Assembly: GCF_900277125.1 (NCBI RefSeq)
Contig: NZ_OPYN01000221.1
Location: 1-64,000, forward strand
DNA: 64,000 nucleotides
From: Pseudomonas inefficax
GTDB taxonomy: Bacteria > Pseudomonadota > Gammaproteobacteria > Pseudomonadales > Pseudomonadaceae
Direction of reading: 5' to 3'
The notes below the pieces were generated by a model. It searched no databases and was not told where the DNA came from. It saw only the letters and a program-made list of their open reading frames with translations. A program made the translations under genes and the position numbers. Of the stretch, positions 25,612-34,912 are shown piece after piece. Positions within the stretch are counted from its first letter, which is position 1, and every line of letters starts with the position of its first letter.

Positions 25612-25986
25612 GTACAAGAACAATAACAAGCACTGCAACTCAGAATAAGAACAAGACGAAACGGCTCACGCACAATAAAAACAAGACGGCGGAGGCGCAG
25701 CTAACTGATTCTTTTGGAGAGGATGCGTGTTTGGGGCTTGCCCCACAACCAGGCAGAGAACAATAAAAACTGCACTAAAAAGCAGCGCCTGAATTGGTTG
25801 GATCGACAGATCAACGTGACATCAGCGACCAAAGCAATCCGTTTGCTCTTAACCCCTGGCTTGGGGGTCGTCCACAAGCTTCGAGATTTGTGGACAGGGC
25901 ACTCAACAAAAACAAGAAGCCCAGCAGAAAAACAATAAGAGCACGCAACGACTTCTTGGGGAGCTTAGGCTCCCCTTGTCGTTTCT
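25612..25986 (+). ncRNA. crcZ: CrcZ, Hfq/Crc-sequestering sRNA
   Basis: Non-coding RNA of about 375 nt between cbrB and pcnB. Six A-rich AANAANAA motifs lie at 25619, 25644, 25674, 25759, 25905 and 25931, the sites on which Hfq and Crc are trapped. The 3' end is an intrinsic terminator, stem GGGGAGC/GCTCCCC (25958-25975) and a T-rich tail. Synthesis needs CbrB and sigma-54 and rises on poor carbon sources, freeing catabolic mRNAs from repression. Short open frames inside have no ribosome sites and are not taken as genes. Confidence 0.94.
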
Positions 25987-26108
25987 ACCCTTCCGGCAGG
26001 CATCCTGCTACCCGCCTACACCATTCCTTGAGTAAATGCTAGAATCCCCGCCCATCATGCGGCCATTCTCCTATTCTTGGCCGAACATTCCTTCAAACAG
26101 TGCATCCC

Positions 26109-27497
26109 ATGCTGAAGAAGCTGTTCCAGTCGTTCCGCCCGCCCGTACCGGGCCCGCACCACAGGCGCACCACGCCTGAGGTGATCAACAAGAGCCAGCA
26201 CTCGCTGCAACGCCACCAGTTCAGCCGCCATGCGGTGAACATCGTGGAACGCCTGCAGAGCGCCGGTTACCAGGCTTACCTGGTCGGTGGATGTGTCCGC
26301 GACCTGATGTTGGGCATCACGCCGAAAGACTTCGACGTCGCCACCAGTGCCACCCCCGAACAGGTCCGCGCCGAGTTCCGCAACGCGCGCATCATTGGCC
26401 GCCGCTTCAAGCTGGTCCACGTGCATTTCGGCCGTGAGATCATCGAGGTCGCCACCTTCCGCGCGCACCATTCGGAAGACGACCAGGGCGACAGCCACCG
26501 TTCGTCGCACAATGCCAGTGGCCGCATCCTGCGGGACAACGTGTACGGCACCCTGGAAGAGGACGCGCAACGTCGCGACTTCACCATCAACGCCCTGTAC
26601 TACGACCCGGTCAGCGAGCGCATCCTCGACTACGCCAACGGCGTGCACGATATCCGCAACCGCCTGCTGCGCCTGATCGGCGACCCTACCCACCGCTATC
26701 AGGAAGACCCGGTGCGCATGCTGCGCGCGGTGCGCTTCGCCGCCAAGCTCGACTTTGGCATCGAAAAGCATACCGTCCAGCCGATCCGCGAGCTGGCCCC
26801 AATGCTGCGCGAGATTCCGCCAGCGCGCCTGTTCGAAGAGAGCCTCAAGCTGTTCCTCTCCGGCCAGGGCGCCATGGTCTTCGAAATGCTGGTCGATCTG
26901 CAGTTGTTCGAGCCGCTGTTCCCGGCCAGTTCGCATGCCCTGGACGAGCGCCCGACTTATACCCACACGCTGATCAGCCAGGCGCTGAACAACACCGACC
27001 TGCGCGTGAAGCAAGGCAAACCGGTAACCCCGGCCTTCCTCTTCGCCGCGCTGCTGTGGCCAGCCCTGCCCGCCCGCGTGCTGCACCTGCAGAACCAGGG
27101 CGTGCCGCCGATCCCTGCCATGAACGGTGCGGCCCACGACCTGATTGCCGAGCAATGCGCACGCATCGCCATCCCCAAGCGCTTTACCCTGCCGATCCGC
27201 GAGATCTGGGACATGCAGGAGCGCCTGCCACGCCGCAGCGGCAAGCGCGCCGACATGCTGCTGGACAACCCGCGCTTCCGCGCCGGCTACGACTTCCTGC
27301 TGCTGCGGGAAAGCGCCGGGGAAGAAACCGATGACCTTGGCCAGTGGTGGACCGACTACCAGGATGCCAACGACAGCGAGCGCCGCGAGATGATCCGAGA
27401 GCTGGGCAGCCGTGACGAAGGCACCGGTGCCGGCCCGCGCAAACGCAAGCGCAGCGGTGGCAAACGCAAGCGCAGTGGCGACGAGGCGTTCGAGTGA
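26109..27497 (+). CDS. pcnB: PcnB, poly(A) polymerase I
   Basis: Adds 3' poly(A) tails that promote RNA decay. The class II nucleotidyltransferase head has VGGCVRDLMLG and the catalytic KDFDVATSA; the RNA-binding neck (YQEDPVRMLRAVRFAAKL) follows, then a PAP-specific arm and a basic tail (RKRKRSGGKRKRSG). The tail distinguishes it from tRNA CCA-adding enzymes. 462 residues from the ATG at 26109. GTGA overlap with folK. Confidence 0.93.
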   Translation: MLKKLFQSFRPPVPGPHHRRTTPEVINKSQHSLQRHQFSRHAVNIVERLQSAGYQAYLVGGCVRDLMLGITPKDFDVATSATPEQVRAEFRNARIIGRRFKLVHVHFGREIIEVATFRAHHSEDDQGDSHRSSHNASGRILRDNVYGTLEEDAQRRDFTINALYYDPVSERILDYANGVHDIRNRLLRLIGDPTHRYQEDPVRMLRAVRFAAKLDFGIEKHTVQPIRELAPMLREIPPARLFEESLKLFLSGQGAMVFEMLVDLQLFEPLFPASSHALDERPTYTHTLISQALNNTDLRVKQGKPVTPAFLFAALLWPALPARVLHLQNQGVPPIPAMNGAAHDLIAEQCARIAIPKRFTLPIREIWDMQERLPRRSGKRADMLLDNPRFRAGYDFLLLRESAGEETDDLGQWWTDYQDANDSERREMIRELGSRDEGTGAGPRKRKRSGGKRKRSGDEAFE

Positions 27498-27973
27498 GCA
27501 CCCGCGCCTATATCGGCCTGGGCAGCAACCTGGACGCACCTGCGGAGCAGTTGCGCAGCGCCTTGCAGGCCCTCGACCAGGTCGAAGCCACACGCCTGGT
27601 GGCGGCTTCGGCCCTGTACACCAGCGATTCGCTGCTGCCCGGCCAGCCGCGCTACACCAACGCCGTCGCTGCCCTGGACACCGCCCTGGCGCCGCTTGCC
27701 CTGCTCGATGCCCTGCAGGCCATCGAGAACGAACAGGGCCGCGTGCGCAAGGAGCGCTGGGGCCCGCGCACACTGGACCTGGACATCCTGCTGTTCGGCG
27801 ACCAGGTGCTCGACGAGCCACGCCTGAAAGTGCCGCATTACCACATGCATGCCCGGCCTTTCGTGCTGTACCCGCTGGCGGAACTGGTACCGGGCGATTT
27901 TCGCCTGGCCGATGGCCGCGCCCTCGCGCAACTGCTCGCCGACTGCCCGTTCGTCGGCCTGGAACGCCTGTAA
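27494..27973 (+). CDS. folK: FolK, hydroxymethyldihydropterin pyrophosphokinase
   Basis: Transfers pyrophosphate from ATP to 6-hydroxymethyl-7,8-dihydropterin, the step before FolP (also in this window at 51292). 159 residues with AYIGLGSNLD at the N-terminus and the HPPK signature RWGPRTLDLDILLFG, whose two Asp bind Mg2+. GTG start overlaps the pcnB stop by four bases. Confidence 0.96.
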   Translation: MSTRAYIGLGSNLDAPAEQLRSALQALDQVEATRLVAASALYTSDSLLPGQPRYTNAVAALDTALAPLALLDALQAIENEQGRVRKERWGPRTLDLDILLFGDQVLDEPRLKVPHYHMHARPFVLYPLAELVPGDFRLADGRALAQLLADCPFVGLERL

Positions 27974-28235
27974 ACCGGGCGTTCCAGCCTTGCGCACTGG
28001 CGCGGTAACGCCAGTAACACCCTGATCGTAACAATGCGGTAACAGGGTCATTGACTTCCCCCACCTCGCTCACGACTATAGGCGTCCCGTGTGGCACCAA
28101 AGTGCCGCATACCCGTATTTAGGCCCGGACGGACCTGTGCCCGAACATCACGCGCGATGATGTGCCGCTCCGGAAGATGACTACACGCGTTGAATGCAGT
28201 CGTTTCTTACAGCGCCTGAACGAGGAATTTCCTAC
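27974..28235 (+). promoter_or_regulatory. folK-panB intergenic region with GTAAC repeats
   Basis: No gene is seen. Four direct GTAAC repeats begin at 28005, 28014, 28028 and 28039, with uneven spacing. A TTGACT box at about 28051 sits just downstream, with GACTAT/TATAGG as a possible -10. This is the likely panBC promoter region, but the -10 assignment is uncertain. Confidence 0.35.
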
Positions 28236-29036
28236 ATGCCTGAAGTAACCCTGACCACCCTCAATGGCCTCAAGGCCAAGGGTGAAAAAATCACCATGCT
28301 GACCTGCTACGACGCGACCTTCGCCAAGGCCGCCAGCCAGGCCGGTGTCGAAGTGTTGCTGGTGGGCGACTCGCTGGGCATGGTCCTGCAAGGCCACGAC
28401 AGCACACTGCCGGTAACCACCGCGGACATGGCCTACCATACGGCCAGCGTCAAACGTGGCAATGACGGCGCGCTGATCCTCGCCGACCTGCCGTTCATGG
28501 CGCATGCCACCCCGGAGCTGGCCTTTGCCAACAGCGCCACGCTGATGCAGGCCGGCGCCCACATGATCAAGATCGAAGGCGCTGCCTGGCTGGCCGAGAC
28601 CATCCGCCTGCTGGCCGAGCGTGGCGTGCCGGTATGCGCGCACATGGGCCTGACCCCGCAGACTGTCAACGTGCTGGGCGGCTACAAGGTCCAGGGCCGC
28701 CAGGAAGCCCAGGCCCGGCAGATGCGCGCCGACGCCATCGCCCTGGAACAGGCCGGTGCGGCCATGCTGCTGCTCGAATGCGTGCCCAGCGAACTGGCGG
28801 CGGAAATCACCAGTGCCGTAGCCATCCCGGTGATCGGCATTGGCGCGGGCAGCGGCACCGATGGCCAGGTACTGGTCCTGCACGACATGCTCGGCCTGTC
28901 GCTGAGCGGCCGCGTACCGAAGTTCGTGAAGAACTTCATGCAAGGCCAGCCGGATATCCACAGCGCCCTCGTCGCTTACGTCGAGGCGGTCAAGCAAGTC
29001 AGCTTCCCAGGCAGCGAACACGGGTTCAGTGCATGA
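28236..29036 (+). CDS. panB: PanB, ketopantoate hydroxymethyltransferase
   Basis: First step of pantothenate synthesis: transfers a hydroxymethyl group from methylene-THF to 2-oxoisovalerate, a valine precursor made by the ilv enzymes in this window. 266 residues from the ATG at 28236 behind GAGGAA. Family features: MLTCYDATFA at the N-terminus, LLVGDSLGMV with the metal-binding Asp, and the catalytic Glu in LLLECVPSELA. ATGA overlap with panC. Confidence 0.96.
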   Translation: MPEVTLTTLNGLKAKGEKITMLTCYDATFAKAASQAGVEVLLVGDSLGMVLQGHDSTLPVTTADMAYHTASVKRGNDGALILADLPFMAHATPELAFANSATLMQAGAHMIKIEGAAWLAETIRLLAERGVPVCAHMGLTPQTVNVLGGYKVQGRQEAQARQMRADAIALEQAGAAMLLLECVPSELAAEITSAVAIPVIGIGAGSGTDGQVLVLHDMLGLSLSGRVPKFVKNFMQGQPDIHSALVAYVEAVKQVSFPGSEHGFSA

Positions 29037-29896
29037 ATACAGTCAAGACCGTCCGCGAACTGCGCGCCGCAGTCGCCCGCGCCCGCGGTGAAGGCAAGCG
29101 CATCGGCTTCGTGCCAACCATGGGCAACCTGCACAGCGGCCATGCCGCGCTGGTGACCAAGGCTGCGCAGCGCGCCGATTTCGTGGTCGCCAGCATCTTC
29201 GTCAACCCGCTGCAATTCGGCGCCAACGAAGACCTCGACAAATACCCGCGCACCCTGGCCGCCGACCAGGAGCGCCTGCTCCAGGCAGGCTGCAATCTGC
29301 TGTTCGCGCCCAGCGTCGAAGAGATGTACCCCGACGGCATGAGCGTGCAAACCCGCGTCAGCGTGCCTCACCTTTCCGAAGGCCTGTGCGGCGCCAGCCG
29401 GCCCGGGCATTTCGAAGGCGTGGCCACCGTGGTCAGCAAGCTGTTCAACATGGTCCAGCCCGACCTTGCCGTGTTCGGTGAAAAGGACTTTCAGCAGTTG
29501 GCGGTCATACGTGCCATGGTGCGCGACCTGAACATGCCGATCCAGATCATCGGCGAGCCCACCGTGCGGGCCGAGGACGGCCTGGCGCTGTCGTCGCGCA
29601 ATGGTTACCTCACACCTGAGCAACGTACTGCGGCGCCAGCGTTGTACCGCACGCTGCAGCATATCGCTGCTGGTATCGGCCGTGGCCAGCGAGACTTTGC
29701 CGCGCTGGTTGCCGAAGGCCAGGCGCAGTTGACCGCCGCTGGTTTCCGCCCGGATTACCTGGAAGTGCGTCATGCCGTGAGCCTGCGCCCGGCAGTGATC
29801 GATGATCGAGATCTGGTGGTGATTGCGGCGGCTTACCTGGGTAACACACGGTTGATCGACAACCTGTACCTGCATGTGGAAGAGAAGACCGCGTAA
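29033..29896 (+). CDS. panC: PanC, pantothenate synthetase
   Basis: ATP-dependent condensation of pantoate and beta-alanine. 287 residues beginning MNTVKTVRELRAAVAR. The HIGH-type motif TMGNLHSGH and the KMSKS-like region SSRNGYL are present, with FVNPLQFG and GEKDFQQL between them. The start overlaps the panB stop (ATGA). panD is not nearby. Confidence 0.96.
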   Translation: MNTVKTVRELRAAVARARGEGKRIGFVPTMGNLHSGHAALVTKAAQRADFVVASIFVNPLQFGANEDLDKYPRTLAADQERLLQAGCNLLFAPSVEEMYPDGMSVQTRVSVPHLSEGLCGASRPGHFEGVATVVSKLFNMVQPDLAVFGEKDFQQLAVIRAMVRDLNMPIQIIGEPTVRAEDGLALSSRNGYLTPEQRTAAPALYRTLQHIAAGIGRGQRDFAALVAEGQAQLTAAGFRPDYLEVRHAVSLRPAVIDDRDLVVIAAAYLGNTRLIDNLYLHVEEKTA

Positions 29897-29901
29897 CGGC
29901 C

Positions 29902-30006
29902 TGGGCTGCTTTGCAGCCCATTCGCAGCACAAGGCTGCTCCTACAGAGGAATACTATCTCCTGTAGGAGCAGCCTTGTGCTGCGAATGGGGCGCAAAGCG
30001 CCCCCC
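29902..30006. repeat. REP pair (AGCCTTGTGCTGCGAA core)
   Basis: Inverted units with outer GGGCTGCTTTGCAGCCC hairpin and core TTCGCAGCACAAGGCTGCTC, sharing the core of the long inverted repeat at 110-384. It lies between panC and pgi. Confidence 0.9.
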
Positions 30007-30124
30007 CAAATTCCCCGCCATACCCATTCCCTGCAAGTGGCCTTTGCCTATAATGGTGCCAGCCTGAACCCGGCAATGAGTGCCGTGTCCAAGGTCTCAC
30101 CACGCACCAAGGGAACCCCGCGCA

Positions 30125-31789
30125 ATGGCGTATTACCGTACACCCCACGATGTCACGGCCCTGCCCGCCTGGCAGGCGCTCCAGCAACACCGCGACGCCA
30201 TGCAAGGCTTCAGCATGCGCGAAGCGTTCGCCGCCGATGCCAAGCGCTTCGATCAGTTCTCCCTGAGCTCCTGTGGCCTGTTCCTCGACTATTCGAAAAA
30301 CCTGATCACTGAACAAAGCCGCGACCTGCTGGTGAACCTGGCCAACGAAGTGGGCCTGCAGGACGCCATCAAGTCGATGTTCGCCGGCGAAATCATCAAC
30401 GCCTCCGAAGGCCGCCCGGTGCTGCACACCGCCCTGCGCCGGCCGGTAGGCGACAAGCTCAGCGTCAACGGCGTGAACGTCATGCCGGAAGTACACAAGG
30501 TGCTCAATCAGATCACCGAACTGGTCGGCCGTATCCACGACGGACTGTGGCGCGGCTACAGCGAAAAACCGATCACCGATGTGGTCAACATCGGTATCGG
30601 TGGCTCGTTCCTCGGCCCCGAGCTGGTCTCTGAGGCGCTGCTGCCCTATGCCCAGCGCGGTGTGCGCTGCCACTACCTGGCGAACATCGACGGCAGTGAG
30701 TTCCACGAGCTGTCGGCCAACCTGCGCGCCGAAACCACCCTGTTCATCGTCTCGTCGAAATCGTTCAACACCCTCGAGACTTTGAAGAACGCCATGGCCG
30801 CGCGTACCTGGTATCTGGCCCAGGGCGGCTCGGAAGCCGAGCTGTACCGCCACTTCATCGCCGTTTCCAGCAACAAGGCTGCCGCCGTGGCCTTCGGCAT
30901 CCGCGAAGAAAACATCTTCCCGATGTGGGACTGGGTAGGCGGGCGTTACTCGCTGTGGTCGGCCATCGGCCTGCCGATCGCCCTGGCCATCGGTACCGCC
31001 AACTTCAAGGAACTGCTGTCCGGTGCCTACACCATGGACCAGCACTTCCAGACCGCGCCGTTCGAAAAGAACATGCCGGTGCTGCTGGCCCTGCTGGGCG
31101 TGTGGTACGGCAACTTCTGGGGCGCCAGCAGCCACGCGATCCTGCCGTACGATCACTACCTGCGCAACATTACCAAGCACCTGCAACAGCTGGACATGGA
31201 GTCCAACGGCAAGAGCGTGCTGCAGGACGGCACCCCGGTGAAAACCGACACCGGCCCGGTGATCTGGGGCGGCGTCGGCTGCAACGGCCAGCATGCCTAT
31301 CACCAGCTACTGCACCAGGGCACCCAGCTGATTCCGGCCGACTTCATCGTGCCGGTGGTGAGCTTCAATCCGGTGGCTGACCATCATCAGTGGCTGTACG
31401 CCAACTGCCTGTCGCAGAGCCAGGCGCTGATGCTGGGCAAAACCCGCGAGGAAGCCGAAACCGAGCTGCGCGGCAAGGGCCTGAACGAAGCGGACATTGC
31501 AAAGCTCGCACCGCACAAGGTGATCCCGGGCAACCGCCCGAGCAACACCCTGGTGGTGGAACGCATCAGCCCGCGCCGCCTGGGCGCGCTGGTGGCGATG
31601 TACGAGCACAAGGTCTTCGTACAGAGCGTGATCTGGGGCATCAACGCCTTCGACCAGTGGGGCGTGGAGCTGGGCAAGGAGCTGGGCAAGGGCGTTTACC
31701 AACGCCTTGTCGGCAGCCTGGAAGACAGCGCCGAAGATGGTTCCACCCAAGGCCTGATCAACTACTTCCGCGGCCGTCACCGCGGGTGA
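30125..31789 (+). CDS. pgi: Pgi, glucose-6-phosphate isomerase
   Basis: Interconverts glucose-6-phosphate and fructose-6-phosphate; in pseudomonads, which lack phosphofructokinase, it serves the cyclic Entner-Doudoroff/gluconeogenic route. 554 residues from ATG at 30125 (MAYYRTPHD). Signature DWVGGRYSLWSAIGL and the C-terminal GINAFDQWGVELGK with the catalytic Lys are seen; the catalytic Glu lies in the conserved MESNGK region. Confidence 0.96.
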   Translation: MAYYRTPHDVTALPAWQALQQHRDAMQGFSMREAFAADAKRFDQFSLSSCGLFLDYSKNLITEQSRDLLVNLANEVGLQDAIKSMFAGEIINASEGRPVLHTALRRPVGDKLSVNGVNVMPEVHKVLNQITELVGRIHDGLWRGYSEKPITDVVNIGIGGSFLGPELVSEALLPYAQRGVRCHYLANIDGSEFHELSANLRAETTLFIVSSKSFNTLETLKNAMAARTWYLAQGGSEAELYRHFIAVSSNKAAAVAFGIREENIFPMWDWVGGRYSLWSAIGLPIALAIGTANFKELLSGAYTMDQHFQTAPFEKNMPVLLALLGVWYGNFWGASSHAILPYDHYLRNITKHLQQLDMESNGKSVLQDGTPVKTDTGPVIWGGVGCNGQHAYHQLLHQGTQLIPADFIVPVVSFNPVADHHQWLYANCLSQSQALMLGKTREEAETELRGKGLNEADIAKLAPHKVIPGNRPSNTLVVERISPRRLGALVAMYEHKVFVQSVIWGINAFDQWGVELGKELGKGVYQRLVGSLEDSAEDGSTQGLINYFRGRHRG

Positions 31790-31805
31790 TCTGAAACCTT
31801 CGCCA

Positions 31806-31900
31806 GCCTCTTCGCGGGCTTGCCCGCTCCCACAGGTACTGCACAGGCTTCGAAAACTGTGCGGCCCCTGTGGGAGCGGGCGAGCCCGCGAAGGGGCCGG
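31806..31900. repeat. REP pair (GGGCTTGCCC core)
   Basis: Inverted units (CCTCTTCGCGGGCTTGCCCG and complement, one changed base in the right core) between pgi and acs. Confidence 0.92.
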
Positions 31901-31987
31901 TACAGGTTGAACACCTCTCCCAGCTACACTGTCCTATCGAATAGCCGTTGCAGTCCATCGCCCCTTACAAGAGCAGGACCACCCGCC

Positions 31988-33922
<1,935 letters not shown>

Positions 33923-33964
33923 CCGGCGGCCGCTGTTCATGGCCGCCCTGAACCACAGGTCGCC

Positions 33965-34834
33965 ATGGAAGCCCTTCGCCGCCGCATCGAAACCCAGGTC
34001 ATGAGCCTTACCGGGCTGGCCCTCGGCCAGCTCGACCTGGAGTCGCCAAAGGGCGACCCGGGCCTGTTCGGCCCGCACAGCATCAGCTGGCGGGTACATG
34101 GCGACTTCCCGAGCATGCTGGTCGGCGGCATCAGTGCCCTCATGCTGCAGTTGCTGCACCCGCTGGCCCTGGCCGGGGTGTGGGACCATTCCAACTTCCG
34201 TGAAGACCTGCTCGGCCGCCTGCGCCGTACCAGCCAATTCATCTCCGGTACCACCTTCGGCGCCACCCGCGATGCCGAGTGGCTGATCGACAAGGTGCGC
34301 ACCATCCACCTGCAGGTGACCGGCACCGCGCCGGATGGTCGCCCATATGCGGCCAGCGACCCGGACCTGCTGACCTGGGTGCATGTGGCGGAAGTCAGTA
34401 GCTTCCTCGCCGCCCACCTGCGTTACCGCAACCCGCAGCTTGCGCGCGCCGAGCAGGATGCCTATTACGCAGAAATCGCATTGATTGCCGAGCGCCTTGG
34501 CGCCTGCGATGTGCCGCGCTCATGCCAGCAGGTCGAGGACTACCTGCAGCACATGCGCCCGCAGTTGCACTGCGACGCACGCAGCCATGAGGTGGTCGGC
34601 ATCCTGCTCGATGCCCCCGCTCCCAGCCGCCTGGCACAGCCGGTGGGCAAGCTGATGCTGCACGCCGGTATCGACCTGCTGCCGGGCTGGGCCCAGGCCA
34701 TGCTCGGGCTACAGCACGGCCCGTTGCAGCGGCGCATGATCCGCCTGGGCCTGCAACGCACCGCGCCAGTACTGCGCTGGGCGATGCGTGACGGCTCGGC
34801 GCACCGTGCCAAACGGCGCATGGGCATCGAATGA
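33965..34834 (+). CDS. MpaB/DUF2236-family oxygenase-like protein
   Basis: 289-residue protein of the DUF2236 family, related to latex-clearing protein and MpaB, some of which bind heme b. Family features are the N-terminal FGPHSISWRVHGDFPSMLVGG segment, the LLHPLALAGVWDHS motif with conserved His, and TWVHVAEVSSFL. No signal peptide is evident. Substrate unknown. It follows acs by 42 nt on the same strand, perhaps as part of its transcript. Confidence 0.8.
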   Translation: MEALRRRIETQVMSLTGLALGQLDLESPKGDPGLFGPHSISWRVHGDFPSMLVGGISALMLQLLHPLALAGVWDHSNFREDLLGRLRRTSQFISGTTFGATRDAEWLIDKVRTIHLQVTGTAPDGRPYAASDPDLLTWVHVAEVSSFLAAHLRYRNPQLARAEQDAYYAEIALIAERLGACDVPRSCQQVEDYLQHMRPQLHCDARSHEVVGILLDAPAPSRLAQPVGKLMLHAGIDLLPGWAQAMLGLQHGPLQRRMIRLGLQRTAPVLRWAMRDGSAHRAKRRMGIE

Positions 34835-34912
34835 AGTCGAATGGTCGCCTCAGCGGAACTGATTTAACGTGCCATACTCCAAGCTCTCCTGCTTAGACAG
34901 ACGAAGCGACAC

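Noticed and set aside
25714..25938. Small open frames within crcZ as protein genes
   Set aside because: They cover the A-rich motifs and terminator region of a recognised sRNA and lack Shine-Dalgarno sequences.
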